Below, piece after piece: positions 40,463 through 49,884 of a DNA stretch of 64,000 nt; positions within the stretch are counted from its first letter, which is position 1, and each line of letters begins with the position of its first letter. The stretch comes from Veillonella sp. VA142. GTDB taxonomy: Bacteria > Bacillota > Negativicutes > Veillonellales > Veillonellaceae. The stretch lies in the NCBI RefSeq assembly GCF_003992135.1, contig NZ_RQVN01000007.1:1-64000 (forward strand). Direction: 5' to 3'. The notes under the pieces were generated by a model. It did not search any database and had not been told where the DNA came from. It saw nothing but the letters and a program-made list of their open reading frames with translations. The position numbers and the translations under genes were made by a program.

Positions 40463-41653
40463 TTGAAATTTAGAATTGCCAAAGAATCAGATACAAAAGA
40501 AGTAAAACGTTTGTGGGCCTATTGTTTTGAACCAGAGGATCATCCATTTTTTAAATATTATTTTGATACGGCCTATGAACCAGATAATACGATGGTGGGC
40601 ATTGATCGTAGTTATTTGGTGAGTACTGTTCATTTACGACAAAATACCATTCGTGTTCGCGGAGTGGACCTTCCTGTGTCTTATATGGTAGGGGTTGCCA
40701 CAGACCCGATTGTACGACGTAGCGGGGTCGGTAAAAAATTATTAAAAGCAGCCTTAGGGGAATTGAAAGAACGTGGACAAGGCTTAACGATTCTAATGCC
40801 ATCTTCTGCAGGGTTTTATCAAAACTATGGCTGGGATTTGTATGCCCATCAATGGGTACAAACCATGAAATTGGATAAGTTAGCGCCCTTATTAAAGAAA
40901 CTAGACAAAACCTTATCCTTTGGCATGTTGCGCTCCCCACGTGAATGGAAACGCTTAGCAGGAGTCTATGAAACGTATACAAAACCATTGTCCGGCTATG
41001 CGGTACGAAAAGAAAAAGAATGGGTTCGTCTGTTGGAATCTATTTTTGCAGAAGGCGTGCAAGTTGGATATGTGAGAAATGATTCTGGACAACTAGAAGG
41101 CTATTGTTTTTATCGCTTGGGAGAGCCTGAGATTGCGGTGAGCGAGTTTGTGTATACCACTCGCCGTGCCCAAAAAGCATTGCTAAACTTCTTGTACAAC
41201 CATCGTTCCCAAGGTGAAAGCGTACGTTGGAACGAAGGCATGATTGACCAAGGCTATATTTTTCACACAGATGGAAAAACGGGGCACAGCACGATGCCAT
41301 TTATGATGAGTCGCATTGTAGATGTGAAACTCGCTATGGAAAGCATTCCCGTACCCGTGGCATTAGAAGGAGCCATCCAATTTGGTGTGAAAGACCCATT
41401 ATGTGAGTGGAACCACGGCACCTATGTAGTGTCCTATAAAGAAGGTAAAGCCCAAGTAGTGAAACATAAAGAGTATGTAGATATCAATGCAAAATTGGTG
41501 TTCTCAGTAGGGGCCTTGAGCTTACTACTTATGGGTCGCATGAGCGCAACAGAACTCGCCTTTGAAGAAACACTAGAAGGACCCGATGATATATTAGAAG
41601 TGTTAAATCGGGCCTACCCAAGACAAAATACGTATATCAATGAATGGTGGTAA
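40463..41653 (+). CDS. Eis-like GNAT acetyltransferase
   Basis: TTG 40463 is preferred because GAGGG lies just upstream and the fold begins at KFRIAKESD; an ATG at 40433 would add ten residues. The 396-residue protein has an N-terminal GNAT domain (VATDPIVRRSGVGKKLLKAA is the acetyl-CoA loop), a second GNAT-like domain and a C-terminal SCP2-like domain (EYVDINAKLVFSVGALSLLL). This is the three-domain Eis form. Eis enzymes acetylate amines of aminoglycosides or other substrates. The physiological substrate is unknown. Confidence 0.85.
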   Translation: MKFRIAKESDTKEVKRLWAYCFEPEDHPFFKYYFDTAYEPDNTMVGIDRSYLVSTVHLRQNTIRVRGVDLPVSYMVGVATDPIVRRSGVGKKLLKAALGELKERGQGLTILMPSSAGFYQNYGWDLYAHQWVQTMKLDKLAPLLKKLDKTLSFGMLRSPREWKRLAGVYETYTKPLSGYAVRKEKEWVRLLESIFAEGVQVGYVRNDSGQLEGYCFYRLGEPEIAVSEFVYTTRRAQKALLNFLYNHRSQGESVRWNEGMIDQGYIFHTDGKTGHSTMPFMMSRIVDVKLAMESIPVPVALEGAIQFGVKDPLCEWNHGTYVVSYKEGKAQVVKHKEYVDINAKLVFSVGALSLLLMGRMSATELAFEETLEGPDDILEVLNRAYPRQNTYINEWW

Positions 41654-41834
41654 GATACTTTGTTACGTTGATACAATTACCATAAGATAAGAAAGAACGC
41701 TATGCATTTCTTGACAAACCATGAGAATACTCATGCTTGTTATAGGATGCGTAGAGTTCTTTTTATTTTTTCTATTGATCTTATGCATAAGAGCTGGTAG
41801 AGTGATCTTATATACATGTATATAGGAGATAGAG

Positions 41835-44741
41835 ATGAGTGCGATAAATTTTACTAAATCATTACAGCATAGTGGACCAGAGTTTGTATCGAATAATGCA
41901 GAAGAAGGTCGGAAGGTAATTTCCGCTATAGAGAGCGAGTTAAAACGATGTGAATCTTTTTTTATCAGTGTAGCCTTTATTACAGCAGGTGGATTAAGTC
42001 CATTATTAATGACGTTAAAAGAGTTGGAAGCAAAACATATTCCGGGTCGTATTTTGACAACAAATTTTTTGATGTTTAATGATCCTAAAATACTAGACAA
42101 GTTAAGTCAGTTTAGTAATATTGAGCTCCGCATATTTGATGCACAAGGGTCAGATATAGGCTTTCATACAAAAGGATATGGATTCCATTTGGAAGATGAG
42201 TTTACTATTATCATGGGCAGTTCTAATATGACACTCCATGCATTGACGAGAAATAAAGAGTGGAATGTGCATTATAGTTCTCATAAGCAAGGATCTTTTG
42301 TAACATCGGTCTTAGAAGAATTTGAGAGTTTGTGGGCAGCAGATGAGACAAAGACTTATGTAGAATATATTGATACGTATAGAATGTTATATAAACAGTG
42401 TAATGATTCTACTAAGAAACAATTACCAGCAGTGGCAGATGCTAGCGTAACTGAATATAATCAAGTCCCAAAAGTATTACAGCCGAATAGCATGCAGGCC
42501 TATGTGATTGAAAAGTTTACAGAGTTGTATCAATCAGGTGCTAATAAAGGGCTGTTGATTTCTGCTACAGGAACAGGTAAGACATATGCATCAGCCTTTG
42601 CTGTCAGTAGTGTAAAGCCAAAGCGAGTATTATTTTTAGTGCATCGTGAACAGGTGGCTCGACAAGCAATGGAATCGTATCAACGGGTGATTGGTGATGC
42701 CGTAACATATGGTGTGTTATCGGGTACAGCAAAAGGGTTTTCAGAAACCTATTTATTTGCGACTATGCAGATGATGTCGAAGCCAGAGTGTTATGAGCGA
42801 TTTTCTCCCACAGATTTTGACATCATCGTCATAGATGAGGCACATCGGGCGGGATCTGAAAGTTACCACCGAATTATGAAATACTTTACACCTAAATTTT
42901 GGTTTGCCATGACAGCTAGTCCAGAGCGTACCGATGATTTTGATATTTATAAATTATTTGATTACAATATTATTCATGAAATACGATTACAACATGCACT
43001 AGAATCAGATTTACTATGTCCATTCCACTATTTTGGTATTGGGCAATTGTCGGATGGAGTGGCTACCTATGAAGGAGATGATGCGCAGAGTATTTTTGCC
43101 AATGAATGGGATTACCAAACAAGAGCTAGAGTTATCCTAGAGCAATGTCATTATTATGGATATTCTGGAGAGCGAGTAAAAGGCTTAGTATTTTGTCATA
43201 ATATTGAAGAAGCACAAGAACTATCTATGGCTTTTAATCAACTAGGGATGCGTACTCTTAGTTTAAGTGGTGCAAACTCACAAGAAAGTCGTGAAGCGGC
43301 GATTCAAAGATTATCAGGACCGGACGCTAATGATGCATTAGACTATATTATGACCGTAGATATTTTTAACGAAGGTATCGATATTCCAGAAGTGAATCAA
43401 GTAGTTATGGTCCGTGGTACAGAGAGTCCTATCGTATTTGTACAACAATTAGGTCGGGGATTGCGACGTCACAATAGTAAGGACTATGTAGTTGTTCTTG
43501 ATTTTATTGGAAACTTTAATAATAACTTTATGATTCCTGTAGCTCTTTCTGGTGACGTAAGCCATAATAAAGATAGTTTACGCTATTATGTGCAAGAAGG
43601 AACACGGGTGATCCCAGGTGCATCTACCATCCATTTTGATGCGATTGCTCAAGAGCGTATTTTTAAATCTATCGACACAGCTAAGTTTACGCAGATTAAA
43701 CATATTCGACAAGCCTACAAAAATTTAAAATACAAATTAGGGCGCATACCCAAATTGATAGATTTTGAAAACTATGGAAGTATTGATATTTCTTTGATCT
43801 TTAGTAGTAATGCAAAAACATATTATAAGTTTTTGGTAGACTATGAAAAAGACTACACCCATAGACTTTCGGCAATAGAAGCTAAAATATTAGAGTATAT
43901 GGGGCAGTACATGGTACTTGGCAAACGGGTGCATGAACTCTATGTATTGGAAGGATTATTGAAGGGTGAAGCTAATCCATTAGCGTATATGAAACATCAG
44001 TTATTAAGATTAGGCATTCCTTGTACAATCCATACGGAAAAAAATATTATCAATTTATTTACAGGCCAGTTTAAAACAGGTTCCGCTAAAGCTAGCTTCA
44101 AGGATGCCGTGTTGTGTGATGAAGTACCAGGGGGATTACAAATATCAATAGTATTCCGTGAAGCTCTACAAAAAGAAGGGTTCCGTGATATGGTTGAAGA
44201 CTATGTGAAAGTAGGGTTTCAAAGAAATCAAAAATATTATAGTCAAAGATATGAGGAAGCTTCTTTTACACTGTATCAAAAATATACGTACGAAGATGTA
44301 TGTCAGTTAATGGAGTGGGAAACGAGTATAGTACCATTAAATATAGGTGGTTATAAATATGATGAGGCCACCAAAACATATCCGGTATTTATCAATTATG
44401 ATAAGGGCGAAGATATTGCAGATACTATTAGATATGAAGATAAATTATTATCTCCACAACAATTAATTGCTATTTCTAAAAGTGGTGTGGACCTTAGTAA
44501 TAATTTGGTACAAAAAGCCTTACATGCAAAAGAAGAAGGCATTACTATGCATTTATTTATTCGGAAAAATAAAAATGATGAAGATGGGGCAAAAGAGTTT
44601 TATTATTTAGGCCACATTCATGCAACGGGAGAAACAGAAGTGTTTACCATGCCGGGGACAACGAAAAAAGCTGTCCGTATTATGTATGATTTAGAAACTC
44701 CGATACGTGAAGATTTGTATGATTATTTTGTGAATCATTAA
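41835..44741 (+). CDS. PLD-nuclease/DEAH helicase/DUF3427 fusion protein
   Basis: The 968-residue protein begins with a phospholipase-D-like domain. It has one HxK (His111, Lys113; GFHTKGYGFH) and GSSN at 128-131. A superfamily-2 helicase follows, with ATGTGKT (244-250), DEAH (334-337), MTASPERTDDF and the arginine-finger motif QQLGRGLRRH. The last third matches DUF3427. Proteins of this build resemble type III restriction and defence helicases. A Nudix gene follows after 10 bp. AGGAGATAGAG precedes the ATG. The nucleic-acid substrate is unknown; a defence or repair role is inferred. Confidence 0.85.
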   Translation: MSAINFTKSLQHSGPEFVSNNAEEGRKVISAIESELKRCESFFISVAFITAGGLSPLLMTLKELEAKHIPGRILTTNFLMFNDPKILDKLSQFSNIELRIFDAQGSDIGFHTKGYGFHLEDEFTIIMGSSNMTLHALTRNKEWNVHYSSHKQGSFVTSVLEEFESLWAADETKTYVEYIDTYRMLYKQCNDSTKKQLPAVADASVTEYNQVPKVLQPNSMQAYVIEKFTELYQSGANKGLLISATGTGKTYASAFAVSSVKPKRVLFLVHREQVARQAMESYQRVIGDAVTYGVLSGTAKGFSETYLFATMQMMSKPECYERFSPTDFDIIVIDEAHRAGSESYHRIMKYFTPKFWFAMTASPERTDDFDIYKLFDYNIIHEIRLQHALESDLLCPFHYFGIGQLSDGVATYEGDDAQSIFANEWDYQTRARVILEQCHYYGYSGERVKGLVFCHNIEEAQELSMAFNQLGMRTLSLSGANSQESREAAIQRLSGPDANDALDYIMTVDIFNEGIDIPEVNQVVMVRGTESPIVFVQQLGRGLRRHNSKDYVVVLDFIGNFNNNFMIPVALSGDVSHNKDSLRYYVQEGTRVIPGASTIHFDAIAQERIFKSIDTAKFTQIKHIRQAYKNLKYKLGRIPKLIDFENYGSIDISLIFSSNAKTYYKFLVDYEKDYTHRLSAIEAKILEYMGQYMVLGKRVHELYVLEGLLKGEANPLAYMKHQLLRLGIPCTIHTEKNIINLFTGQFKTGSAKASFKDAVLCDEVPGGLQISIVFREALQKEGFRDMVEDYVKVGFQRNQKYYSQRYEEASFTLYQKYTYEDVCQLMEWETSIVPLNIGGYKYDEATKTYPVFINYDKGEDIADTIRYEDKLLSPQQLIAISKSGVDLSNNLVQKALHAKEEGITMHLFIRKNKNDEDGAKEFYYLGHIHATGETEVFTMPGTTKKAVRIMYDLETPIREDLYDYFVNH

Positions 44742-44751
44742 AGGAGAAAAG

Positions 44752-45138
44752 ATGAAAACGATAGAAGTAGTAGCAGCAGTTATTATGAGAGATAAACAAG
44801 TATTAGCTACACAAAGAGGTTATGGAGATTTGCAAGGACGTTGGGAATTTCCAGGAGGTAAAATTGAGTTTGGAGAAGATTATAAAGCAGCTTTATCTCG
44901 TGAAATACAAGAAGAATTAGATGTGCAGATTACAGTAGGAGATTTTTTAACAACGGTAGAGTATGACTATCCTAACTTCCATCTTATTATGCATGCCTAT
45001 CAATGTGAATTATTAGGAGGCTTTCATTTACAAGAACATAGTGCAGCTTGTTGGTTAAACTTAGAAACCTTGTATGATGTAGATTGGTTAGAAGCTGATT
45101 TGCCTATCGTGGAATGTGTGAAAAGTTTAATTGTTTAG
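44752..45138 (+). CDS. Nudix hydrolase (MutT-like)
   Basis: The 128-residue protein has a complete Nudix box from Gly36 to Val58 with the REIQEELDV core, preceded by GRWEFPGGK. MutT-like enzymes hydrolyse (deoxy)nucleoside triphosphates such as 8-oxo-dGTP. It starts 10 bp after the helicase and has AAAGGAGAAAAG upstream, so the two are one operon. Confidence 0.92.
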   Translation: MKTIEVVAAVIMRDKQVLATQRGYGDLQGRWEFPGGKIEFGEDYKAALSREIQEELDVQITVGDFLTTVEYDYPNFHLIMHAYQCELLGGFHLQEHSAACWLNLETLYDVDWLEADLPIVECVKSLIV

Positions 45139-45228
45139 GCAGGACGTATAGAGATACAAATGATATACTAGTAATTAAATATGACAAGATTAGAATAGTA
45201 TATGATTCACAATGAAAGAGGAGAGACC

Positions 45229-45873
45229 ATGAAAAAATTAACCACATCTATTTTACTAGCACTATTCAGTGCTACCATCTTCACGCCAACGCATGTAGAA
45301 GCCAGTTGGTTATCTAAGTCATGGAAAAAACTAGAAAAGGTTTGGAATGAAACTGCAGAACGAAATAAGGCGTCTAGGGAAGGCTCTACGGATACAAGTG
45401 GTACATCTTCCAGTACGATTCGTTTACCACAACGCTATGATTATCCAAGTAGTTATAGAGGTGGACAATTAATAGGGTACAATATGGATAGCATTGAATA
45501 TCAAGTGTTAGGGGTTCCTATGGGAGCTACTTTCAGACAAGTAAGAAATAGTCTTGGTGAACCTACTGAAATTAATCGTGGTATGAGATATGGCGGGGTA
45601 AGATTTTCTATGTCGTTTACAAAAGGCGACTACGATGATGATAATGTAGTAGATTATATTGAGATTACTAATAGGGATGCTACGACTCATCGTGGGATTA
45701 CAGTAGGTGACACGCTACAACAGGTGTACAATGCCTATGGTCGACCAACATATATTTTTGATAATAATGCATGGTTTTATGGTGCGTTCAAGTGGAACTC
45801 AGATTATATTTTCGGTATTTACTTTGACAATGATGGTGAAAGGGTAACAAAAATTCATCTGCATTCTCATTAA
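45229..45873 (+). CDS. Secreted protein with two BamE/SmpA-like repeats, copy 1
   Basis: ATG 45229 follows AGAGGAGAGACC. The 214-residue protein has a signal peptide cut near VEA-SW, a short helical and serine-rich linker, and two BamE-like motifs (VPMGATFRQVRNSLGEPTEI and VGDTLQQVYNAYGRPTYI). A C-terminal YFDNDGERVTKIHLH strand follows. BamE-like folds occur in envelope proteins. The next gene is a close duplicate. The exact role is unknown. Confidence 0.72.
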   Translation: MKKLTTSILLALFSATIFTPTHVEASWLSKSWKKLEKVWNETAERNKASREGSTDTSGTSSSTIRLPQRYDYPSSYRGGQLIGYNMDSIEYQVLGVPMGATFRQVRNSLGEPTEINRGMRYGGVRFSMSFTKGDYDDDNVVDYIEITNRDATTHRGITVGDTLQQVYNAYGRPTYIFDNNAWFYGAFKWNSDYIFGIYFDNDGERVTKIHLHSH

Positions 45874-45901
45874 TATATATTTCCAAGTGAGAGGTCTCTT
45901 T

Positions 45902-46531
45902 ATGAAAAAACTAACCACATCTATTTTATTAGCACTATTTAGTGCGACCCTCTTTACACCAACTCACGTAGAAGCTAGTTGGTTGTCTAACACGTGGAAA
46001 AAGATTGAAAAATCTTGGAATGAAGCGGGGAAACAAAGTAGTTCCACTGGAACGAGTGGAGCATCTACGAGTGCGATTCGATTACCACAACGATCGGAGT
46101 ATCCAAGTAACTTTGGACTTCATCAAGTTGTAGGTCATTCATTAGATTCGATTGAATATCAGGTGCTTGGAGTTCCTATGGGAGCTACCTTTGGACAAGT
46201 TAAAGCGAGCTTGGGGGAACCAACCTCTCCAGGACATGGATTAGTGTATGGAGGAGTAAGATTTACTCAGGCATTTACAAAGGGCGATAGTAAAGATTCA
46301 TATATTGTAGATTACATGGAAATTACTAATCGGGATGCTGTTACTCATAGAGGTATTGGTGTTGGTGATACGTTGGAAAAAGTATATGAGGTGTATGGAA
46401 GACCAACACATATTTTTACGACGAACACATGGTTCTATGGCGGATTTATGTGGAACTCAGATTTTATTACGGGAATCTCTTTTGAAAACGATGGAGAAAG
46501 AGTAACTAAGATAAAGATAGAGGCACATTAA
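45902..46531 (+). CDS. Secreted protein with two BamE/SmpA-like repeats, copy 2
   Basis: ATG 45902 follows GAGAGGTCTCTTT. The 209-residue protein is a tandem duplicate of the previous gene. The signal peptide is nearly identical (KKLTTSILLALFSAT), and VPMGATFGQVKASLGEPT, VGDTLEKVYEVYGRPTHI and FENDGERVTKIKIEAH match the same motifs. The linker and a short charged insert differ. Both copies are likely transcribed together and exported. Confidence 0.72.
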   Translation: MKKLTTSILLALFSATLFTPTHVEASWLSNTWKKIEKSWNEAGKQSSSTGTSGASTSAIRLPQRSEYPSNFGLHQVVGHSLDSIEYQVLGVPMGATFGQVKASLGEPTSPGHGLVYGGVRFTQAFTKGDSKDSYIVDYMEITNRDAVTHRGIGVGDTLEKVYEVYGRPTHIFTTNTWFYGGFMWNSDFITGISFENDGERVTKIKIEAH

Positions 46532-46574
46532 TTCTAGGCGCCAGAACTATTCCTAACTACAAAATAAAATGAAT

Positions 46575-46604
46575 TTGACAATTAAGCAAGATAAACTCTA
46601 TATT
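46575..46604 (+). promoter_or_regulatory. Promoter of pgeF
   Basis: TTGACA (46575-46580) and TATATT (46599-46604) are 18 bp apart, about 45 bp before the start codon. Confidence 0.65.
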
Positions 46605-46649
46605 TATTACATCATAAATTAGTCTAGTAATAACTTAGGAGCTTCCAAC

Positions 46650-47543
46650 ATGATCAAAACTCAAACATCCCTCTCATCCTCCTCTCTCCGCCGAGCTACC
46701 CTCGATGAAAACAACTCTACAACTATTACCTATGAATACTCTCCACTCCTAGAAGACTTCCCCCTCACTCACGGTGTCACCTACCGTTATGGTGGTGTCA
46801 GCGAAGGTAGCTTTGACAGTTTCAATATGGGGTTGCATGTTGGTGATACTCCAGAAGCGGTGGCGAAGAATCGTAAATGTTTAGCGCAGGTGCTAGGGGT
46901 GGATCCTAACCATTTGACTTGCGGAGAGCAAGTGCATGGTGTAGGTGTGACGAGAGTAACACAAGAGCTTGTTGGTCGAGGGGCTTTTAGTTGGGATGAT
47001 AGCATCCCGGACAGCGATGCGATTCATACGAATTTGGTGGAGGTTCCTCTTTTGTTGCTTGTGGCGGACTGTGTGCCTGTCCTTATCTATGATGCGGCGC
47101 ATCATGCAGTGGCGGTTGTCCATGCTGGTTGGCGTGGTGCTATTGCGCACATTGTGGAACGTACTATGGATAGCATGCACGAGGCATATGGAACGTTGCT
47201 AGAAGATTGCTACCTCTTCATCGGTCCTTCCATTGGGGCGGACTCCTTCGAGGTGAGTGAAGAAATTACAGAACAGTTCCGACAAGACATGCATGCCTTG
47301 GGACTTTCACAGGTGGATGAGGTAGTGCGTTATATCCAACGAGTGGGGCAGCCAACACCTACACCGCATGTAGATTTGAAAGGATACATTGCAGCCTGTG
47401 TGGTGCAGAAGGGTGTACCATTAAAGCAAGTGGCGGTATCATCAACGGACACGATGACCACGGATGGATGTTACTCGTACCGGCGAGATCAAGGACGGAC
47501 GGGTCGAATGGCTATGTTTGCTGTCCTACGAGAGCAAGTCTAG
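46650..47543 (+). CDS. pgeF: PgeF/YfiH-family peptidoglycan editing factor (laccase domain)
   Basis: The 297-residue protein has the YfiH motifs: MGLHVGDTPEAVAKNR, GEQVHG (active His), VADCVPVLIYD (active Cys), VHAGWRGAIAHIVE (second His) and SYRRDQGRTGRMA. Family members hydrolyse wrongly incorporated residues of muropeptide precursors. The first 50 codons are unusually C-rich compared with the rest. It heads the ylm division cluster (yggS, sepF, ylmH, divIVA follow). Confidence 0.9.
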   Translation: MIKTQTSLSSSSLRRATLDENNSTTITYEYSPLLEDFPLTHGVTYRYGGVSEGSFDSFNMGLHVGDTPEAVAKNRKCLAQVLGVDPNHLTCGEQVHGVGVTRVTQELVGRGAFSWDDSIPDSDAIHTNLVEVPLLLLVADCVPVLIYDAAHHAVAVVHAGWRGAIAHIVERTMDSMHEAYGTLLEDCYLFIGPSIGADSFEVSEEITEQFRQDMHALGLSQVDEVVRYIQRVGQPTPTPHVDLKGYIAACVVQKGVPLKQVAVSSTDTMTTDGCYSYRRDQGRTGRMAMFAVLREQV

Positions 47544-47841
47544 AACATAGATGTCTTAGACTTGTTTCTCTTAAGGGAGGGTGCTTCCACAGGACACCCG
47601 TAAACTCACATAGGATGACGGTACATAATAGGGGAGAATATCCTTTCATCCATGCGTGAAATACTTAACAAATATATAAATTAGATAACTAAGAATAAGA
47701 AAATACAGAGAACTAGGCTTGAAATAATGCTTTTTCTATGTACTTTTCTTATTCTTTCGTTTATAATAAGAAAGATAAAGTATTATTTTTTTATGAAGAC
47801 CTTTCAGAGTGGAATGTAACGACGAAAGAGGACTGACATAT
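47544..47841 (+). other. Gap between pgeF and yggS
   Basis: The gap holds a perfect 13-bp inverted repeat (AAGAATAAGAAAA at 47691-47703, TTTTCTTATTCTT at 47744-47756), then TATAAT near 47762. The inverted repeat could be an operator or a weak terminator. No gene is seen. Confidence 0.4.
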
Positions 47842-48531
47842 ATGATAGCAACAGCATTACATGAAGTGCAGGAACGCATCGAAGCGGCGAAAGCACGAGT
47901 GGGAAGAACGGATTCTGTTACGCTAGTAGCGGTGACAAAGAATCATCCTGTAGAGGCGGTGCAAGAGGTGGCTCACCTAGGGGTAAGAACCGTGGGCGAG
48001 AATCGTGTACAAGAAGCAAAAGAAAAAATGGAACTCTACCAGGGACCAGAGCTACAATGGCATTTGATTGGGCAATTGCAAAACAATAAAGTGCGCAATG
48101 CGGTGGGCAAGTTCGCGTTGATTCATTCGGTTCATAATGTTAAGTTGTTGGATGAAATTCAGCGCATTGCCGCTAGAGAAGGCTTGATACAAGAAGTATT
48201 ACTACAAGTTAATGTGGCACGAGAAGAGAGCAAGTCTGGTATGGATGTGGAAACATTTCCAACTATACGCGAATATGCCAAAACATTACCTAATGTACGG
48301 GTAAAAGGGCTTATGTGTATGGCACCATTTTTTGATGATCCAGAAGAGGCACGGCCTATCTTTAGAGTGGCACATGCTTTGTTTGAAGACATGAAACTTC
48401 ATTTTGATGAAGGGCAGATTGAATATATATCTATGGGGATGACCCATGATTTTGAAGTAGCAATTGAAGAGGGTGCAAATATTGTCCGTGTGGGAACCGC
48501 AATATTTGGAGAGCGCCACTATGATAAGTAA
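47842..48531 (+). CDS. yggS: YggS/PLPBP-family pyridoxal-phosphate homeostasis protein
   Basis: ATG 47842 follows AGAGGACTGACATAT. The 229-residue protein has Lys33 (LVAVTKNHPVEA) for pyridoxal-phosphate binding, then VGENRVQEAKEK, WHLIGQLQNNK, GLMCMAP and SMGMTHDFEVAIEEGANIVR. YggS controls the balance of B6 vitamers. In Firmicutes it is the second gene of the ylm cluster. Its stop overlaps the sepF ribosome site region. Confidence 0.93.
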   Translation: MIATALHEVQERIEAAKARVGRTDSVTLVAVTKNHPVEAVQEVAHLGVRTVGENRVQEAKEKMELYQGPELQWHLIGQLQNNKVRNAVGKFALIHSVHNVKLLDEIQRIAAREGLIQEVLLQVNVAREESKSGMDVETFPTIREYAKTLPNVRVKGLMCMAPFFDDPEEARPIFRVAHALFEDMKLHFDEGQIEYISMGMTHDFEVAIEEGANIVRVGTAIFGERHYDK

Positions 48532-48545
48532 TGGAGGAAATGACG

Positions 48546-49049
48546 ATGGCACTGAAAGACAGCTGGAATTCTGTAAAAAACTTTTTTGGCGGTAATCAAG
48601 ATGATGGGTACGAATATGAAGATTATCCAGAAGATGTATATGAAGAAGAATCTCAACAGCCAGTGGTAACAGCACCAGTGGCAGGTGGTAATGGACCTGT
48701 AGCATCAGCAGCACATCCAAAAACAGGAGGATATAACACAGTGGCACAACGTTCTAGTGGTATGAAAGTAGTCATCGTAGAGCCAAAAGCATTCGAAGAC
48801 TCTGAAAACATTGCAAATCAATTACGCGATATGCGTCCAGTAGTGATTAATTTTGAAAACACAGACCCTCATGAAGCTGCACGCATTGTAGACTTTGTTA
48901 GTGGCGCTACATTTGCTTTAGATGGAAAATTAGAAAAAATTGGTAAAGATATTTTTATCTGCGTACCAGTGAATGTAACAGTAGATTATACAGATAAAGA
49001 ATATACAGAAATATCTGATAAATTAGCTTGGAAAGAGCCACAAGCCTAA
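48546..49049 (+). CDS. sepF: Cell division protein SepF
   Basis: ATG 48546 (MALKDSWNSVKNFFGG) has GGAGG upstream; the overlapping ATG at 48531 reads through that site. The 167-residue protein begins with an amphipathic membrane-binding helix, has an acidic linker and then the SepF domain (VVIVEPKAFEDSENIANQL, RPVVINFENTDPHEAARIVD, FVSGATFALDGKLEKIG). SepF anchors FtsZ to the membrane in Firmicutes. Confidence 0.95.
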   Translation: MALKDSWNSVKNFFGGNQDDGYEYEDYPEDVYEEESQQPVVTAPVAGGNGPVASAAHPKTGGYNTVAQRSSGMKVVIVEPKAFEDSENIANQLRDMRPVVINFENTDPHEAARIVDFVSGATFALDGKLEKIGKDIFICVPVNVTVDYTDKEYTEISDKLAWKEPQA

Positions 49050-49065
49050 GTATTAGGAGATAGCC

Positions 49066-49884
49066 ATGCAAAAAATACTACTAATTGGTGTAGGATCGAT
49101 GGGTGGTGCAATTTTACAAGGGGCTTTGGAGCAAGGTGTTTGGGGACCTGAGGAAGTAGATGTATTGGTGCGTCGCAGTGAACAAGCAGCGGAGTTAGAA
49201 CGTACGCTCGGTGTGACCGCCTTTACAGATTGTGATGCCATACCTGCATTCGATGAGTATAGAATCATCGTATTTGGCGTGAAACCTCAAGTATTACCAT
49301 CTCTTATGCAAGAGGTAGGCCCACTGATTGAGCCGAGAACAATATGTATTTCCATTGCTGCAGGCATTACATTGGATACATTGCAGTCCTTTGCATCCCA
49401 TGGGCATTGGTTGCGTGCTATGCCGAATACACCAATCCTAGTGAAAGCTGGTTTTACAGCCATTGCAAGTAGTGAGGAGGTAACTCCAGGTGAACGAGAG
49501 CAAGCCTTGCGTATTTTTGAAGCATTAGGTGAAGCTGTCGTGTGTTCAGAAGCTGATTTGGACCGTATTGGTGCATTAGCAGGGGCGGGTCCAGGCTATA
49601 TGTATACGATTTTAGATGCTATGGCAAATGCAGGGGTTCGGATTGGACTTACTAGGCCGTTGGCGTTGCAAGCAGCGGTACAAACGATGTATGGATCAGG
49701 CTTAATTGCATTGGAAACAGGCTCTCATCCCAGTGTACTGCGAGATCAAGTGACCTCTCCAGGGGGGACTACTATAGCAGGTATTGCAGCCATGGAAAAA
49801 GAAGGATTACGGTCCTCTATTATGGAAGGTGTCCTCGCTTGTTATGAGCGATCAAATGAAATAGGAAAACAACGTGAAAGATAA
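49066..49884 (+). CDS. proC: Pyrroline-5-carboxylate reductase
   Basis: The 272-residue protein has an N-terminal Rossmann motif (LLIGVGSMGGAILQGA), a central IAAGITLDTLQ and RAMPNTPILVKAG, and the proC signature PGGTTIAGIAAMEKEGLRSS. It makes proline from pyrroline-5-carboxylate with NAD(P)H. It sits where ylmG is common in other Firmicute ylm clusters. It overlaps ylmH by 11 bp. Confidence 0.95.
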   Translation: MQKILLIGVGSMGGAILQGALEQGVWGPEEVDVLVRRSEQAAELERTLGVTAFTDCDAIPAFDEYRIIVFGVKPQVLPSLMQEVGPLIEPRTICISIAAGITLDTLQSFASHGHWLRAMPNTPILVKAGFTAIASSEEVTPGEREQALRIFEALGEAVVCSEADLDRIGALAGAGPGYMYTILDAMANAGVRIGLTRPLALQAAVQTMYGSGLIALETGSHPSVLRDQVTSPGGTTIAGIAAMEKEGLRSSIMEGVLACYERSNEIGKQRER

